From ZC4RG30 sp963777735 (GTDB taxonomy: Bacteria; Pseudomonadota; Gammaproteobacteria; Steroidobacterales; Steroidobacteraceae): 64,000 nucleotides of DNA. Positions 27,907-37,811 of the stretch are shown piece by piece. The stretch is from positions 160,584 through 224,583 of the forward strand of contig CAVZRQ010000002.1 in the NCBI GenBank assembly GCA_963777735.1, in the 5' to 3' direction. How positions within the stretch are numbered: position 1 is the stretch's first letter; the number at the start of each line of letters is the position of its first letter. The position numbers and the translations under genes are program-made. The notes below the pieces were generated by a model, which saw only the letters and a program-made list of their open reading frames with translations, was not told the origin of the DNA and did no database searches.

Positions 27907-28815
27907 ATGAGTTTCAACCAAAGTGATGATCCCCTGTCCAGCCCCGCATCGGCCCAGCCAATCGATATACGCATCGTGCCGCAGCCGCGCGACATCGGCG
28001 GCTTCGATGTGCGCCGCGCGCTGCCGGCCATCCAGCGCCGCATGGTGGGGCCCTTCGTGTTCTGGGATGAAATGGGCAAGGCCACGTTCGCACGCGGCGT
28101 CGGCATCGATGTGCGTCCGCACCCGCACATCGGTCTTGCCACCGTCACTTACCTCTTCAGTGGCGAAATCATGCATCGCGATTCGCTCGGCACGGTGATT
28201 CCGATCCGCCCGGGCGAGATGAACCTGATGACAGCCGGTCGCGGCATCGTGCACTCCGAACGCACACCACCCGATGTGCGGGCAGCGGGGCACACGCTGC
28301 ATGGCATCCAGGCCTGGGTGGCGCTGCCGCGTAGCCATGAAGAATGCGAGCCAGACTTTGCGCACTTCGGATCCGCGCAGTTGCCGCTGCTCAAGGATGG
28401 CGGGCTGTCACTGCGGCTGATCGCCGGTGAAGCGCTGGGTGCGCGATCACCCGTGGAAACACCGATGGCGATGATCTATGCCGATGCCGAACTCGCACCC
28501 GGCGCCACGCTGCTGTTCGAAGCGCGGTATGCCGAACGCGCCATCTACACCGTGACGGGCGAGCTCGAGATTGCCGGCGAGCGCTTCGGCCCATCGCAGA
28601 TGCTGGTGCTGAAACCCGGCATGGCGGTCACGGCCCGGGCAATCAGTGCCGCGCGCTGCATGCTGCTGGGCGGCGAGCCGCTCGATGGACCGCGCCATCT
28701 GTGGTGGAATTTCGTGTCTTCGAGCCGCGATAGGCTGGAACAGGCCAAGGCAGACTGGACGGAAGGGCGCTTCGCCGGGGTTCCGGGCGATACGGAGTTC
28801 ATCCCGCTGCCCTGA
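27907..28815 (+). CDS. Pirin family protein
   Basis: A 302-residue bicupin. The metal site motif HPHIGLATVTYLFSGEIMHR and GEMNLMTAGRGIVHSER are characteristic of pirins; the C-terminal cupin ends RHLWWNFVSSSRDRLEQA. ATG at 27907 follows GGAGG at 27895. Bacterial pirins are iron-binding and some act as quercetinases or redox-dependent modulators; the role here is open. Confidence 0.92.
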   Translation: MSFNQSDDPLSSPASAQPIDIRIVPQPRDIGGFDVRRALPAIQRRMVGPFVFWDEMGKATFARGVGIDVRPHPHIGLATVTYLFSGEIMHRDSLGTVIPIRPGEMNLMTAGRGIVHSERTPPDVRAAGHTLHGIQAWVALPRSHEECEPDFAHFGSAQLPLLKDGGLSLRLIAGEALGARSPVETPMAMIYADAELAPGATLLFEARYAERAIYTVTGELEIAGERFGPSQMLVLKPGMAVTARAISAARCMLLGGEPLDGPRHLWWNFVSSSRDRLEQAKADWTEGRFAGVPGDTEFIPLP

Positions 28816-28886
28816 GCTCCTGCTGCAGTGCGCTGTTGCAGAAAGTTACAGTCGTCGTGGCGCAATGCTGGCAGGGTAGGTGGGGC

Positions 28887-29507
28887 ATGAACAGATCGCG
28901 CGCCACCGTTTTCATCAGTCTGCTGCTCGCGGCGCAGGCCGCCGTGGCCAGCAGCAGTCATGAATTCGAGGTGCTGCTCGACTCCCGCCCCATCGGCACG
29001 CACCGCTTCGATGTCCAGCGAGGCAACGACGGTACGCACCAGGTCACCAGCGTCGCGGCCTTTGATGTGAAGTTCCTGGGCTTCAACGCCTACCGCTACC
29101 GGCACCAGGCCACGGAGCGCTGGTCGCAGGGCTGTCTCGCGCAGATCGATGCCAGCACCGACGACAACGGCAAACGCCTGCGGGTTGCCCGCGAACTGCG
29201 GGACAACTGCGTCAGCAGCTACGCCTACTGGGATCGGGAGCAGCTGCTGAAACAGCGTGAGCTGCTGAATCCGCAGACCGGCGAGATCGATGCCGTGAAG
29301 TTCGAAGCAGTGGGTGAAGAAACGCTGACGGTGCGCGGCGCATCCGTGCGCGCGGATCGTTACCGTCTGCGCAGCGAGAAGTTCGTCATCGACCTGTGGT
29401 ACTCGAAGACCGGCGAATGGCTGCAGCTGGACAGCAGCACCGAGTCGAAGCGGCAGCTGCGTTACCGCCTGCGCGCACCGGGCGCCCCGGCAAGCCGCAC
29501 GCCCTAA
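28887..29507 (+). CDS. Exported protein, possibly DUF6134 family
   Basis: A 206-residue protein with a signal peptide (MNRSRATVFISLLLAAQAAVAS). The mature part starts HEFEVLLDSRPIGTHRFDVQ, followed by beta-rich sequence with a Cys pair (GCLAQIDAST and DNCVSSYAYW) that could form a disulfide. The family name is from memory and needs a profile search. The gene ends four bases inside the convergent kinase gene. Confidence 0.7.
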   Translation: MNRSRATVFISLLLAAQAAVASSSHEFEVLLDSRPIGTHRFDVQRGNDGTHQVTSVAAFDVKFLGFNAYRYRHQATERWSQGCLAQIDASTDDNGKRLRVARELRDNCVSSYAYWDREQLLKQRELLNPQTGEIDAVKFEAVGEETLTVRGASVRADRYRLRSEKFVIDLWYSKTGEWLQLDSSTESKRQLRYRLRAPGAPASRTP

Positions 29508-30850
29508 CTCCGCGCTGGCTCTCCGTCCGGAATCGTCACCACGAACAGCGCGCCACGTTCGCTGGTCTCCTGCAGCAGCAGATCACCGCCATGCGCCCGC
29601 GCCACCTGCCGCGCGAGGTACAGCCCCAGCCCGGTGCCACCCGTTTCGCGCGCACGCGAGGCATCGGAGCGATAGAACGGCTCGCCGATGTGCGCGCGCT
29701 GGTCGGCGGGAATACCCGGCCCGTGATCCTGCACACGAAACTCCACCTTGCCAGCCGCATTGTGGATCGAAAGCATCACCGGCCCATCTGCGTCAGTGGA
29801 ATAACGCAGCGCATTGCCCACCAGGTTCTTCAGCATCAGCTGGATCCGCGCGGCATCCAGGCGCGCGCGCGGCTCGCCGGTCACCGAGATGCGCAGCCGC
29901 CCGGCATCGGCGAAGTAGCGCGACTGCAGTTCCTGCACCATCTCCGCCAGCGACACTTCCGCCACCTGCAGCACGGCATGCGGCGAGCCGAGTCGCTCCG
30001 CATCGAGCAGGGTCTCGACGATGGAGCGCATCTCGCCCAGATCCTGCTGCAGGGCGCGCACGGAAGGTGTTTCGTCGAGCAGCGCGAGGCCCAGCGTCAT
30101 GCGCGAGATCGGCGAGCGCAGCTCGTGACTCACGCCGAGCAGCAGCTCGCGCTTGGCATCGAGCATGCCTTCGACCTTCCCGGCCATGTGGTTGATGTCT
30201 TCGGCCAGCTCGCCGAGTTCATCATCGCGACGCGTGCGGATGCGGTGGCCAAAGTGTCCGGCACCGATATAGGCCGCGCCCTGCCGGATGGTGGCCACCG
30301 GCCGGAACAGGCCGCGCACCGCGAGATAGGCACAAAACACCAGCAGCAACGCGAAACCCACGAGGATGGGCACCAGCGGCGGACGCGAACGCTGATCGGC
30401 CATCTTCGGCGTGACCACGACGATGTCGTAGCCGCCTTCCTCGAAGCGGAAGAAGCGGTGGTTGTCCTGATCCGCGAACTCGACGCCCTCCAGTTCATCG
30501 AACAGCGCGTCGGGCTCGGCGCTGAAGTAATCGCTGGGTCCGAAGGCCAGTGTGGCGGGATCGGGGAAAGCAGGATCCGAAGACCAGTTCACCCCTGGCC
30601 CCGAGATGTGGATATCCACCGGCACCTTGCGGGTGATCGCCAGCGCACGGTCGAGACGCGGTGGTGAGCCGATGTCCTGGCGCACATAGTCGATGTGCAG
30701 GGAAAGATGGCCGCTGATCACGTTGCGCAGGTCGTCCGCGCTGTACGCCCAGCGGATGCCGGCCACCACGCCCCAGGCGAACAGCGCCGCCAGCAACAGG
30801 AAGATGGCGAGCAATCGCAGCGACAGGGAATAGGAGAACAGGCGGATCAT
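29504..30850 (-). CDS. Sensor histidine kinase (RstB-like layout)
   Basis: A 448-residue kinase. Membrane helices at about 10-32 and 160-182 flank a periplasmic loop of about 125 residues. HAMP (RPVATIRQGAAYIGAGHFGH), HisKA with GVSHELRSPISRMTLGLALL and an ATPase domain with GTGLGLYLARQ follow. ATG at 30850 overlaps the regulator stop (ATGA). It is the last gene of the lipid-modification run, so its regulator may control that operon; this is inference. Confidence 0.92.
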   Translation of the reverse strand: MIRLFSYSLSLRLLAIFLLLAALFAWGVVAGIRWAYSADDLRNVISGHLSLHIDYVRQDIGSPPRLDRALAITRKVPVDIHISGPGVNWSSDPAFPDPATLAFGPSDYFSAEPDALFDELEGVEFADQDNHRFFRFEEGGYDIVVVTPKMADQRSRPPLVPILVGFALLLVFCAYLAVRGLFRPVATIRQGAAYIGAGHFGHRIRTRRDDELGELAEDINHMAGKVEGMLDAKRELLLGVSHELRSPISRMTLGLALLDETPSVRALQQDLGEMRSIVETLLDAERLGSPHAVLQVAEVSLAEMVQELQSRYFADAGRLRISVTGEPRARLDAARIQLMLKNLVGNALRYSTDADGPVMLSIHNAAGKVEFRVQDHGPGIPADQRAHIGEPFYRSDASRARETGGTGLGLYLARQVARAHGGDLLLQETSERGALFVVTIPDGEPARS

Positions 30851-31536
30851 GTCGCCACGGGCTTGCCGGTGAAGCGATAGCCACGCCCCCACACGGTGTG
30901 GATGAAGCGGCCCGGCTTCGAGTTGTCGCCGAGTTTGGCGCGCAGACGGCTGACGAGAATATCCACCGAGCGCGTGAGGATGGCGGCATCGATGCCGCGC
31001 AGCGCCGCGAGGATGTCGTCGCGCGAGAAATCCCGACCCGGATTGGAGGCCAGCAACAGCAGCAGCTCGTACTCCATGGTGGTGAGCTCGACGCTGCTGC
31101 CATCGGCCACCACTTCACGGCTGGCCGGATCGATGCGCAGCTGTTCGAACTGCAACACGGTGCGGCTGGCCACGGGTTCGGTCCGGCGCAGCACGCTCTG
31201 GATGCGGGCCACCAGTTCGCGCGGGTCGAAGGGCTTCGCGATGTAGTCATCTGCGCCGAGCTCGAGGCCCGCGATGCGATCTGTGACATCACCGCGCGCC
31301 GTGAGCATGATCACCGGCACGCGGTTGCGACGCCGGATCTCCTGGCAGACCGCAAAGCCATCCTTGCCGGGCAGCATCACGTCGAGCAGCACCATGTCCG
31401 GGCGAGTGGTGGCCAGCCGGCGCAGGCCCTGCTCGCCGTCGAAGGCGCAGTCGACTTCGATGTCGTGGCGCTGGCAATACGTGCGCAGCAGCTCGGAGTG
31501 GCGCCGGTCGTCGTCGATGAGAAGCACATGGATCAC
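30847..31536 (-). CDS. OmpR-family response regulator
   Basis: A 229-residue regulator with receiver motifs LIDDDRRHS, VLLDVMLPGKDG, MLTARG and AKPFDPREL, and a winged-helix domain (TTMEYELLLLLASNPG, SRLRAKLGDNSK, GRGYRFTG). It starts 9 bp after the DUF1365 stop and overlaps the kinase gene, which places the two-component pair inside the same transcription unit as the lipid-modification genes. Confidence 0.93.
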   Translation of the reverse strand: MIHVLLIDDDRRHSELLRTYCQRHDIEVDCAFDGEQGLRRLATTRPDMVLLDVMLPGKDGFAVCQEIRRRNRVPVIMLTARGDVTDRIAGLELGADDYIAKPFDPRELVARIQSVLRRTEPVASRTVLQFEQLRIDPASREVVADGSSVELTTMEYELLLLLASNPGRDFSRDDILAALRGIDAAILTRSVDILVSRLRAKLGDNSKPGRFIHTVWGRGYRFTGKPVAT

Positions 31537-31545
31537 CCGGCGATT

Positions 31546-32293
31546 CTAAGCAGGGTGGGCGTGGAACGGCACCCGCTTCAGTTGCAGGCGCAGTGCCTGC
31601 CAGTAGATGGCCCCCAGCACCCGCAGGGTGGAGAGCGGAAAGCGCAGCAGCACCAGGGCCAGGGAACCGGTGCTGATCGGCCGGCGGGCAAGGTTCAGGG
31701 TGGCGTCGAACTCGCGCTCGCCATCGCGCAGGTTTTCCATATGCACGGCCAGCCTTTCGCCGGGCTGGGTGAACTGCCAGCGGTAATCCACATCCATCGG
31801 CATGAACGGGGACACATGGAAGCGCTTGGGGAAGTAGAACTGCAGGGAAGTGCCGGGCGCAACTTCCGCCTGCACGGGCAGCACATAGGAATGCCGCTCG
31901 CGCCATGGTGTATTGGTGATCTCGGCGACGATCGTCTCCACCCGCGTGCCGGTCGGGTCGTAGCAGTAGTAGAACACCACCGGGTTGAAGCAATGCCCGT
32001 AGTTGCGCAGTTGCGCCAGCATGCGGATCGGGCCTTTCGGGCGATATCCCTGCGCCTCGGCCACCCGTCGGCGTACCGCTTCATCGAGACTGATCTCCGC
32101 ATCGCCCAGATAGTCAGCGCGCCGGAACCACGCCAGCGCCCGCCGCTGCGTGGACCAGAACCAGCGACCCTGGAACACTGTTTCGAGCTCGGCGAGGTCG
32201 AGCCATAGCCATGTAGATCGCGTAGGAGAACGCGTGCGGCCGCGGCGCAAGGCGCCGGTGCCTAAGCTGTCCGATGTACAGCGCGCTGTGCAT
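31546..32293 (-). CDS. DUF1365 protein, frame disrupted
   Basis: Begins at ATG 32293 inside the 3' end of the amine oxidase gene: MHSALYIGQLRHRRLAPRPH, the canonical DUF1365 start. The frame shifts near 32206, where one extra base separates AFSYAIYMA from WLDLAELETVFQ; the rest reads normally through GHCFNPVVFYYCYD and KRFHVSPFMPMD to 31546. Corrected length is about 248 residues. DUF1365 proteins occur beside FAD oxidases and CFA-type methyltransferases in clusters linked to unusual fatty acids; the reaction is unproven. Confidence 0.87.
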
Positions 32294-33533
32294 GGTCCTC
32301 TTCGAAGTGTGCCAGCGCATCCATGGCGCTGACCACGCCATCTTCATGGAAGCCGTTGCGCCACCAGGCGCCGCAATAATAGGTGCCGTGGTGGCCGTTG
32401 ATTTCGCGCTGCCGCGCCTGGGCGGCAATCGAGGCAGGTGTAAACACGGGGTGATGATACGTGGCGCGCAGGATGATCCTGCTGCGATCGATCATGTCGC
32501 TGCGGTTCAGCGTCACCATCAGGTTCTCGCGGGTATCGAGGTTCTGCAGCATGTTCATGTTGTAGGTGAGGGCGAGCGGCCCTTCATGGTTCGCGATGCT
32601 GTGGTAGTTCCAGCAGGCCCAGGCCAGGCGCCGGCGCGGCATGAGCCGGCTGTCGGTGTGCAGGATGGCCTCGTTGCGCTGATAGGGAATGGCGCCGAGC
32701 ACCTCGCGCTCCGCTTGCGTCGGGTCGGTGAGCAGCTGCAGGGCCTGATCGCTGTGGCAGGCCATGAACACCGCGTCGTAACGCTCGGCTTCGCTTCCCT
32801 GTGCCTTCACCAGCACCGAGCCCGGCTGCCGGCGGATCCATTCCACCGGCGTGCGCAGGCGGATGCGGTCGCGGAACGGCGCCGTCAGTTTCTCCACATA
32901 GCGCGCGGAGCCACCGACGATGGTGCGCCACTGTGGGCGGTCATTCACCGTCAGCATGCCGTGGTTCATCAGGAAGCGGACGAAGAACCGCGCCGGGAAG
33001 TTGAACATGGAAGCCGGATTGGTGGACCAGATCGCCGCGCCCATCGGGATGATGTAGTGATCCACGAACGACTGGCTGTAGCGCTGGCGTTGCAGCACCT
33101 CGCCCAGCGGCAGCTCGCCTTCACCCTGCAGCAGCAGCTGCGGCGCATGCCGGTTGAACTTGAGGATGTCGCGCACCATGGCGAGGAACGAGGGCCGCAA
33201 CAGGTTGCGGCGCTGCGCGAACAGGGAATTCACGGTGGTGCCGTTGTACTCCATGTTCCGCGCGTCATTGCGCACCGAGAAGCTCATGGCGCTGGCCTGC
33301 GAGGCCACGCCCAGCTCGTCGAGCAGCGCAATGAAGTTCGGATAGGTGCGATCGTTGAACACGATGAAACCCGTGTCCACGTCCACGTGTTTGCCGCCGA
33401 GGTCCAGGGTGTGCGTATGCGCGTGGCCGCCGACGTGGCTGCCGGCTTCATAAACGGTGATCTGGTGGTCGGCGTGCAGGCGATAGGCCGCCAGATTGCC
33501 CGCGATGCCGCTGCCGATGATTGCGATCTTCAT
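32262..33533 (-). CDS. FAD-dependent amine oxidase family protein
   Basis: A 423-residue flavoprotein. The start at 33533 gives MKIAIIGSGIAGNLAAYRL, the dinucleotide-binding GxGxxG fold, then EAGSHVGGHAHTHTLDLGG. The C-terminal FAD part has YYCGAWWRNGFHEDGVVSAM. Related proteins beside CFA-type methyltransferases act on fatty acyl chains; in Rhodobacter sphaeroides such a protein takes part in furan fatty acid formation (from memory). The gene overlaps DUF1365 by 32 bp and starts 13 bp after the lipocalin stop. Confidence 0.88.
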   Translation of the reverse strand: MKIAIIGSGIAGNLAAYRLHADHQITVYEAGSHVGGHAHTHTLDLGGKHVDVDTGFIVFNDRTYPNFIALLDELGVASQASAMSFSVRNDARNMEYNGTTVNSLFAQRRNLLRPSFLAMVRDILKFNRHAPQLLLQGEGELPLGEVLQRQRYSQSFVDHYIIPMGAAIWSTNPASMFNFPARFFVRFLMNHGMLTVNDRPQWRTIVGGSARYVEKLTAPFRDRIRLRTPVEWIRRQPGSVLVKAQGSEAERYDAVFMACHSDQALQLLTDPTQAEREVLGAIPYQRNEAILHTDSRLMPRRRLAWACWNYHSIANHEGPLALTYNMNMLQNLDTRENLMVTLNRSDMIDRSRIILRATYHHPVFTPASIAAQARQREINGHHGTYYCGAWWRNGFHEDGVVSAMDALAHFEEDHAQRAVHRTA

Positions 33534-33546
33534 GCTGTATCGATGT

Positions 33547-34100
33547 TCAGGGGGTGGTTTCCGGCCAGCGCTGCGGCACGCGCTGCACCTTCGAGATGTC
33601 GTAGCCTTGGGATGCAACCAGGGCGAGCAGGCGGTCGTAGTCCGCGGCCGGAATCTCCGGCGTGCGCGCCATGATCCAGACGTAATCGCGCTTCTGGCGT
33701 CCGATCACGGTCTGGGTGTAATCGTCGCTCACATAGGTGATCCGATAATCCGCCTTGATGGGCCAGATGAAACGCATGCCCCAGAGCGCATTGCTCTCCG
33801 ATCCATGACGAAGCCGCGCGGATTGTATTTCTTGCGCTTGCCATCGAAGGAATCGGCGCGGAAGGTGAAGGTGGTGTCGATGGTGCCATCCGGCGCCAGC
33901 GCATAACTCTCGATGGCGTTGTGCGCGCCGCGCTCGATGAAGGTCGGGATGTTCGCGATCACGTACCAGTCGCCCATGAAGCGCTGCAGGTCGACGCGCG
34001 CAACCGTGGGCAGATCGGGGTGCGGCGTGCTCTGGCAGGCCGCGAGCAGGCTGATGGCCGGCGCGAGCAGCGCGGCGGCGAGGGGTGAGCGGCGCTTCAT
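33547..34100 (-). CDS. Bacterial lipocalin lipoprotein (Blc-like), frame disrupted
   Basis: ATG at 34100 opens a lipoprotein signal (LLAACQS). The lipocalin signature DLQRFMGDWYVIANIP is clear. The frame breaks near 33800-33803 (one base missing): PRGFVMD is followed by ESNALWGMRFIWPIKADYRI in another frame, then DYVWIMARTPEIPAADYD to the stop. Corrected length is about 184 residues, normal for Blc, an outer-membrane protein binding fatty acids or lysophospholipids. The start overlaps the stop of the DUF1295 gene. Confidence 0.88.
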
Positions 34101-34873
34101 GCGGGTTTCCTCGGTCCGGGGAAAAAGGCGTTGGTGCGCGCGACGTACTGCGCATAACCGGGGCGACGGTTGCCGATGTCCTTCTCGAGCAGCGTGACGC
34201 CGGATACCCGCAGCAGCAGCACGCTCATCAGCAGTGGCGAGATCGCCGTCCACCACGCGCCGGTGGCCAGCGCCAGCAGGAAGAACCCCCACCATACGCA
34301 GAACTCGCCGAAATAGTTGGGGTGCCGGCTGTAGCGCCACAGGCCGGTGTCGAGCACGCGGCCTTTCGAAGCAGGGTTCGTGCGGAACGCGGCCAGCTGC
34401 GCATCGGCCGCGCCTTCAATGACGAGGCCGGCGAGCACCAGGGCGGCACCGGCATAGTCGAGCAGTTGCAGCGGACCGGTGGCAGTGACGGCTGCATACA
34501 GCGGCGCGGATACCACCAGCGCCAGCACGGCCTGCAGGCCGAACACGAGATACAGGCTTTTCCATGTGAACCCCGGCTGGTTGCGCGCGCGGATGGCCTG
34601 GTAGCGATGATCTTCCGGTGCGCTCCAGTTGCGCAGGGCGAGATACCCGGCCAGCCGCAGTGCCCAGACCGTGACCAGCGCGAGCACCACCACGGCACGG
34701 GTTGCATGCATGGTCTGCCCGAAGAAGTACCAAAGCGCCGCCACCAGCATGAACAGCGACCAGAAGATATCCACCAGTCCGACATTGCGCCGGGCCGTAG
34801 AGATGCCCCAGGCAAGCAGCGCCGCAAACAGCATCACCGGCAATGCGCCCACATACTGCAGCAGCGTGTTCAT
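34097..34873 (-). CDS. DUF1295 / steroid 5-alpha-reductase-like membrane protein
   Basis: A 258-residue polytopic protein with about six hydrophobic segments. The C-terminal signature TGLWRYSRHPNYFGEFCVWW is the DUF1295/isoprenylcysteine-methyltransferase-like motif with Arg-His-Pro-Asn-Tyr. Members may reduce double bonds or act on lipids, but bacterial functions are poorly known. Four-base overlaps at both ends (with DUF2878 upstream and lipocalin downstream) show translational coupling. Confidence 0.87.
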   Translation of the reverse strand: MNTLLQYVGALPVMLFAALLAWGISTARRNVGLVDIFWSLFMLVAALWYFFGQTMHATRAVVVLALVTVWALRLAGYLALRNWSAPEDHRYQAIRARNQPGFTWKSLYLVFGLQAVLALVVSAPLYAAVTATGPLQLLDYAGAALVLAGLVIEGAADAQLAAFRTNPASKGRVLDTGLWRYSRHPNYFGEFCVWWGFFLLALATGAWWTAISPLLMSVLLLRVSGVTLLEKDIGNRRPGYAQYVARTNAFFPGPRKPA

Positions 34874-35397
34874 GCGCGGGCGAACCCGTCGAAGCGCTGC
34901 GCGGATTTCATCAGCAGCGGCGTGAGCACGGCCCAGCCCAGCGCAATCACCAGCAGCGCCGGCACTTCATTCACCCACTGCAATGCACCGAGACGCGCGC
35001 CTGCGTAATAGGCCAGCGGTGCACCCACTGCAGCCAGCACGGCAGAAAGCAGATAACGCGGCCGCAGCGCCCGCAGTGAAACATTCAGCATCGTGGCAAA
35101 GGCCGCCCACAACGCCACCATCCACAGTGGTGTCACGCTGCCGAGCAATGCGCCGGGCTGCATCTGCACCCAGCCGCTGGCCACGAGCAGCGATTCGAAC
35201 GCCACGCCGCAGAGGGCGGCAATGCCGATCAGCCGCAGCTCGCGCCGCGGCTCGGCCGCCGTACGCAGATGCCACAGCACCACGGCGAGCGCCACGACCA
35301 CGCCGATGGCAGGGCGACCCGCCGCAGCGCTCAACACGCAGGCGAACCAGGCGCATTGATAGGCCACCACATTCACCGCGAGGCGCAGGTTCTTCAC
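34870..35397 (-). CDS. DUF2878 membrane protein
   Basis: A 175-residue protein with about five hydrophobic helices. GTG at 35397 overlaps the stop of the methyltransferase gene (GTGA); the open frame extends upstream but only as a shadow. The N-terminus VKNLRLAVNVVAYQCAWFAC is the usual DUF2878 beginning. It is regularly found beside CFA-type methyltransferase, FAD oxidase and DUF1365 genes. Function is unknown. Confidence 0.85.
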   Translation of the reverse strand: MKNLRLAVNVVAYQCAWFACVLSAAAGRPAIGVVVALAVVLWHLRTAAEPRRELRLIGIAALCGVAFESLLVASGWVQMQPGALLGSVTPLWMVALWAAFATMLNVSLRALRPRYLLSAVLAAVGAPLAYYAGARLGALQWVNEVPALLVIALGWAVLTPLLMKSAQRFDGFARA

Positions 35398-36467
35398 CTG
35401 GCGGGCCGTTCGAACAGGTAGTGGCTCACCCACCATTCCTGCCCGTCGCGATAGCCGAACAACTCGGCGCAGGCCATGAAGAACACGCGCCAGCGGCGCA
35501 GCCACATGGCGGCATCGGCCTCGCCATAGGTGCGCGCGAGGATGGGCAGCACGGTGTCGCGCGCCGCATCGACATTGGCCAGCCAGGCATTGGCCGTCTT
35601 CTCGTAGTGCCGGCCATCCCAGCGCCAGCGCTGCAGGAAGCGCAGGTCATCCTGGAAGCGCAGCGCGAGCTCATCGCTCGGCATCATGCCGCCGGAGAAG
35701 AAGTGCCGGCTCATCCAGTCGGAGTCGCCGCCGTCCACGAAGGCATAGGGCGTGGAGCGGTGCACGAACACATGCATGAAGAAGAGGCCGCCCGGCCGCA
35801 GCCAGGCATGCACATTGCCGAACAGCCAGGGCCAGTTGCGCATGTGCTCGAACATTTCCACCGAAACCACGCGGTCAAAGCCACCCGCGCAGGTGAACTG
35901 GTTCATGTCGGCGGTGATGATCTCGATGTTGGCGAGGCCTTCCGCCTGTGCGCGCGCCAGGATCGATTCGCGCTGCGAGGCGGAGTTCGACACGCCGGTG
36001 ATGCGGCTGTTCGGGTAGGTCCGCGCCATCCACAGCGTCAGCGAACCCCAGCCACAGCCCAGTTCCAGCACGCGCTGGCCATCGGCCAGTTGCGCACGCT
36101 CCGCTGTCACGGTCAGCGCGCGGGCTTCCGCGTCAGCGAGATCGGTGGTGCCGTCTGGCCACCAGGCGCTGCTGTACTTGCGGTGTGGTCCGAGCGCGTG
36201 CTGGAAGAACTCCGCCGGCACTTCGTAGTGCTGCGCATTGGCGAGCTGCGGCAAGGGCGCAACCTCGGCAGTGCGCATGGCCTGCGCGAACTGCTCGGTC
36301 ATCTCGCTCGCGATCTCGGCATCGCCCGCAGAGATTTCCTGCAGACGCTGCGCGCACAGCCGGCGGATGCCGGCCCGGATCAACGGGTCCGGCATCAGGC
36401 CGCGCTCGATCAGGTTGATGGAGCTGCTGGCGAGCAGAGAACCGTTTGCAACCTGCGCTTGCGTCAT
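35394..36467 (-). CDS. CFA-synthase-family SAM-dependent methyltransferase
   Basis: A methyltransferase of about 357 residues (374 if a TTG at 36518 is used). The SAM site is VLELGCGWGSLTLWMARTYP, followed by ITGVSNSASQRESI and FDRVVSVEMFEHMRNW, all typical of cyclopropane-fatty-acyl-phospholipid synthases; it is shorter at the N-terminus than E. coli Cfa. It may methylenate or methylate unsaturated acyl chains. It is the first gene of the minus-strand run down to the kinase at 29504. Confidence 0.88.
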   Translation of the reverse strand: MTQAQVANGSLLASSSINLIERGLMPDPLIRAGIRRLCAQRLQEISAGDAEIASEMTEQFAQAMRTAEVAPLPQLANAQHYEVPAEFFQHALGPHRKYSSAWWPDGTTDLADAEARALTVTAERAQLADGQRVLELGCGWGSLTLWMARTYPNSRITGVSNSASQRESILARAQAEGLANIEIITADMNQFTCAGGFDRVVSVEMFEHMRNWPWLFGNVHAWLRPGGLFFMHVFVHRSTPYAFVDGGDSDWMSRHFFSGGMMPSDELALRFQDDLRFLQRWRWDGRHYEKTANAWLANVDAARDTVLPILARTYGEADAAMWLRRWRVFFMACAELFGYRDGQEWWVSHYLFERPAR

Positions 36468-36577
36468 GGCGTCGAGACCGTCTACCTCGGCAATTTGCCG
36501 GCAGGCAGTATGGAGCAAGCCTCGAACACCATGACCGCATGGCAGTCATTTGTTACAAACCGATACAGACCCAGCCG

Positions 36578-37811
36578 TCAATGGCTGTAGCCGCGCTCCC
36601 CATGCTCGGCCAGATCCAGCCCTTCGGATTCCTGTTCTTCGCTGACGCGCAGGCCCAGCGTGATGTCGAGTACCTTCAGCAGCAGCCAGGTCACCACGCC
36701 GCACCAGAGCATGGTCACGCCAATGCCCAGTGCCTGCACGCCGATCTGCGAGAGCATGGTCTTCTGTACCGTGAAGCCCGAGCCACCCATCGAGATGGCT
36801 GCGAACACACCGGTGAGCAGGCTGCCCACGATGCCGCCCACGCCATGCACCGGCGAGACATCCAGCGAATCATCCAGATGCAGGCCGCGCTTGAGCAGCT
36901 GCGTGGCGAAGAAGCACACGATGCCGGCGATGAAGCCGATGGCGAGCGCACCACCCACACCGACAAAACCCGAAGCGGGAGTGATGGTGCCGAGGCCCGC
37001 GACCATGCCGGTGATCTACGCCGAGCACGCTGGGTTTGCCGTACCGACGCCACTCCACCAGCATCCACGCCAGCGCGCCGGCCGAAGCGCCGAGGTGCGT
37101 GCACAGCACCGCCATCGTGGCAGTGCCATTGGCGGCGAGCGCGCTGCCACCATTGAATCCGAACCAGCCCACCCACAACATGCCGGCGCCCGCTGCCGCC
37201 AGCGGCAGGCTGTGCGGGGGCATCGGCACATGCGGAAAGCCGCTGCGCCGGCCGATCACCACGGCGCAGACCAGCGCCGCGACGCCGGCATTCACATGCA
37301 CCACGATGCCGCCGGCAAAATCCATCACGCCAAGCCCGGCCAGCCAGCCACCGCCCCACACCCAGTGGGCAATCGGCACATACACCAGCAGCAGCCACAG
37401 CGAGCTGAACCACAGCACCACCGAGAAGCGCACGCGCTCGGCAAAGCCGCCGATCACCAGCGCCGGCGTGATGACGGCGAAGGTCATCTGGAACATGGCG
37501 AACAGCGATTCGGGAATGCTGCCCACCAGCGAATCCCGCGTCATGCCGCCGAGCAGGGTGCGGTCGAGGCCGCCGATGAAACCCTGCAGGCTGCCGCCGT
37601 CGCGGAAAGTGAGGCTGTAGCCCACTACGACCCACAGCACCGAGGCCACGCTGGTGATGGCGAAACACTGCGCGAGGATGGAGAGCGCGTTCTTGCCACG
37701 CACCAGGCCGCTGTAGAACAGCGCGAGGCCGGGCAACGTCATGAACAGCACCAGCGCGGTGGCAGCAAGGATCCATGCGGTATCAGCACCGCTCAACACG
37801 GGCGTCGTCAC
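36578..37811 (-). CDS. amt: Ammonium transporter Amt, frame disrupted
   Basis: An ammonium channel of the AmtB family, about 410 residues once corrected. Recognised from GLALFYSGLVRGKN, the pore-lining FAVITPALVIGGFAER, DFAGGIVVHVNAG and WVGWFGFNGGSAL. The frame breaks near 37015-37018 (one extra base) between KPSVLGV and ITGMVAGLGTITPASGFV; SPVHGVGGIVGSLLTGVF with the conserved His follows. Start is uncertain: GTG at 37811 gives the usual N-terminus, but the frame is open to 37934. No glnK gene is adjacent, unlike most amt loci. Confidence 0.88.

Noticed and set aside
32274..33674. 466-codon plus-strand frame opposite the FAD oxidase
   Set aside because: Antisense shadow; the minus-strand protein has a clear GxGxxG fold and family motifs.
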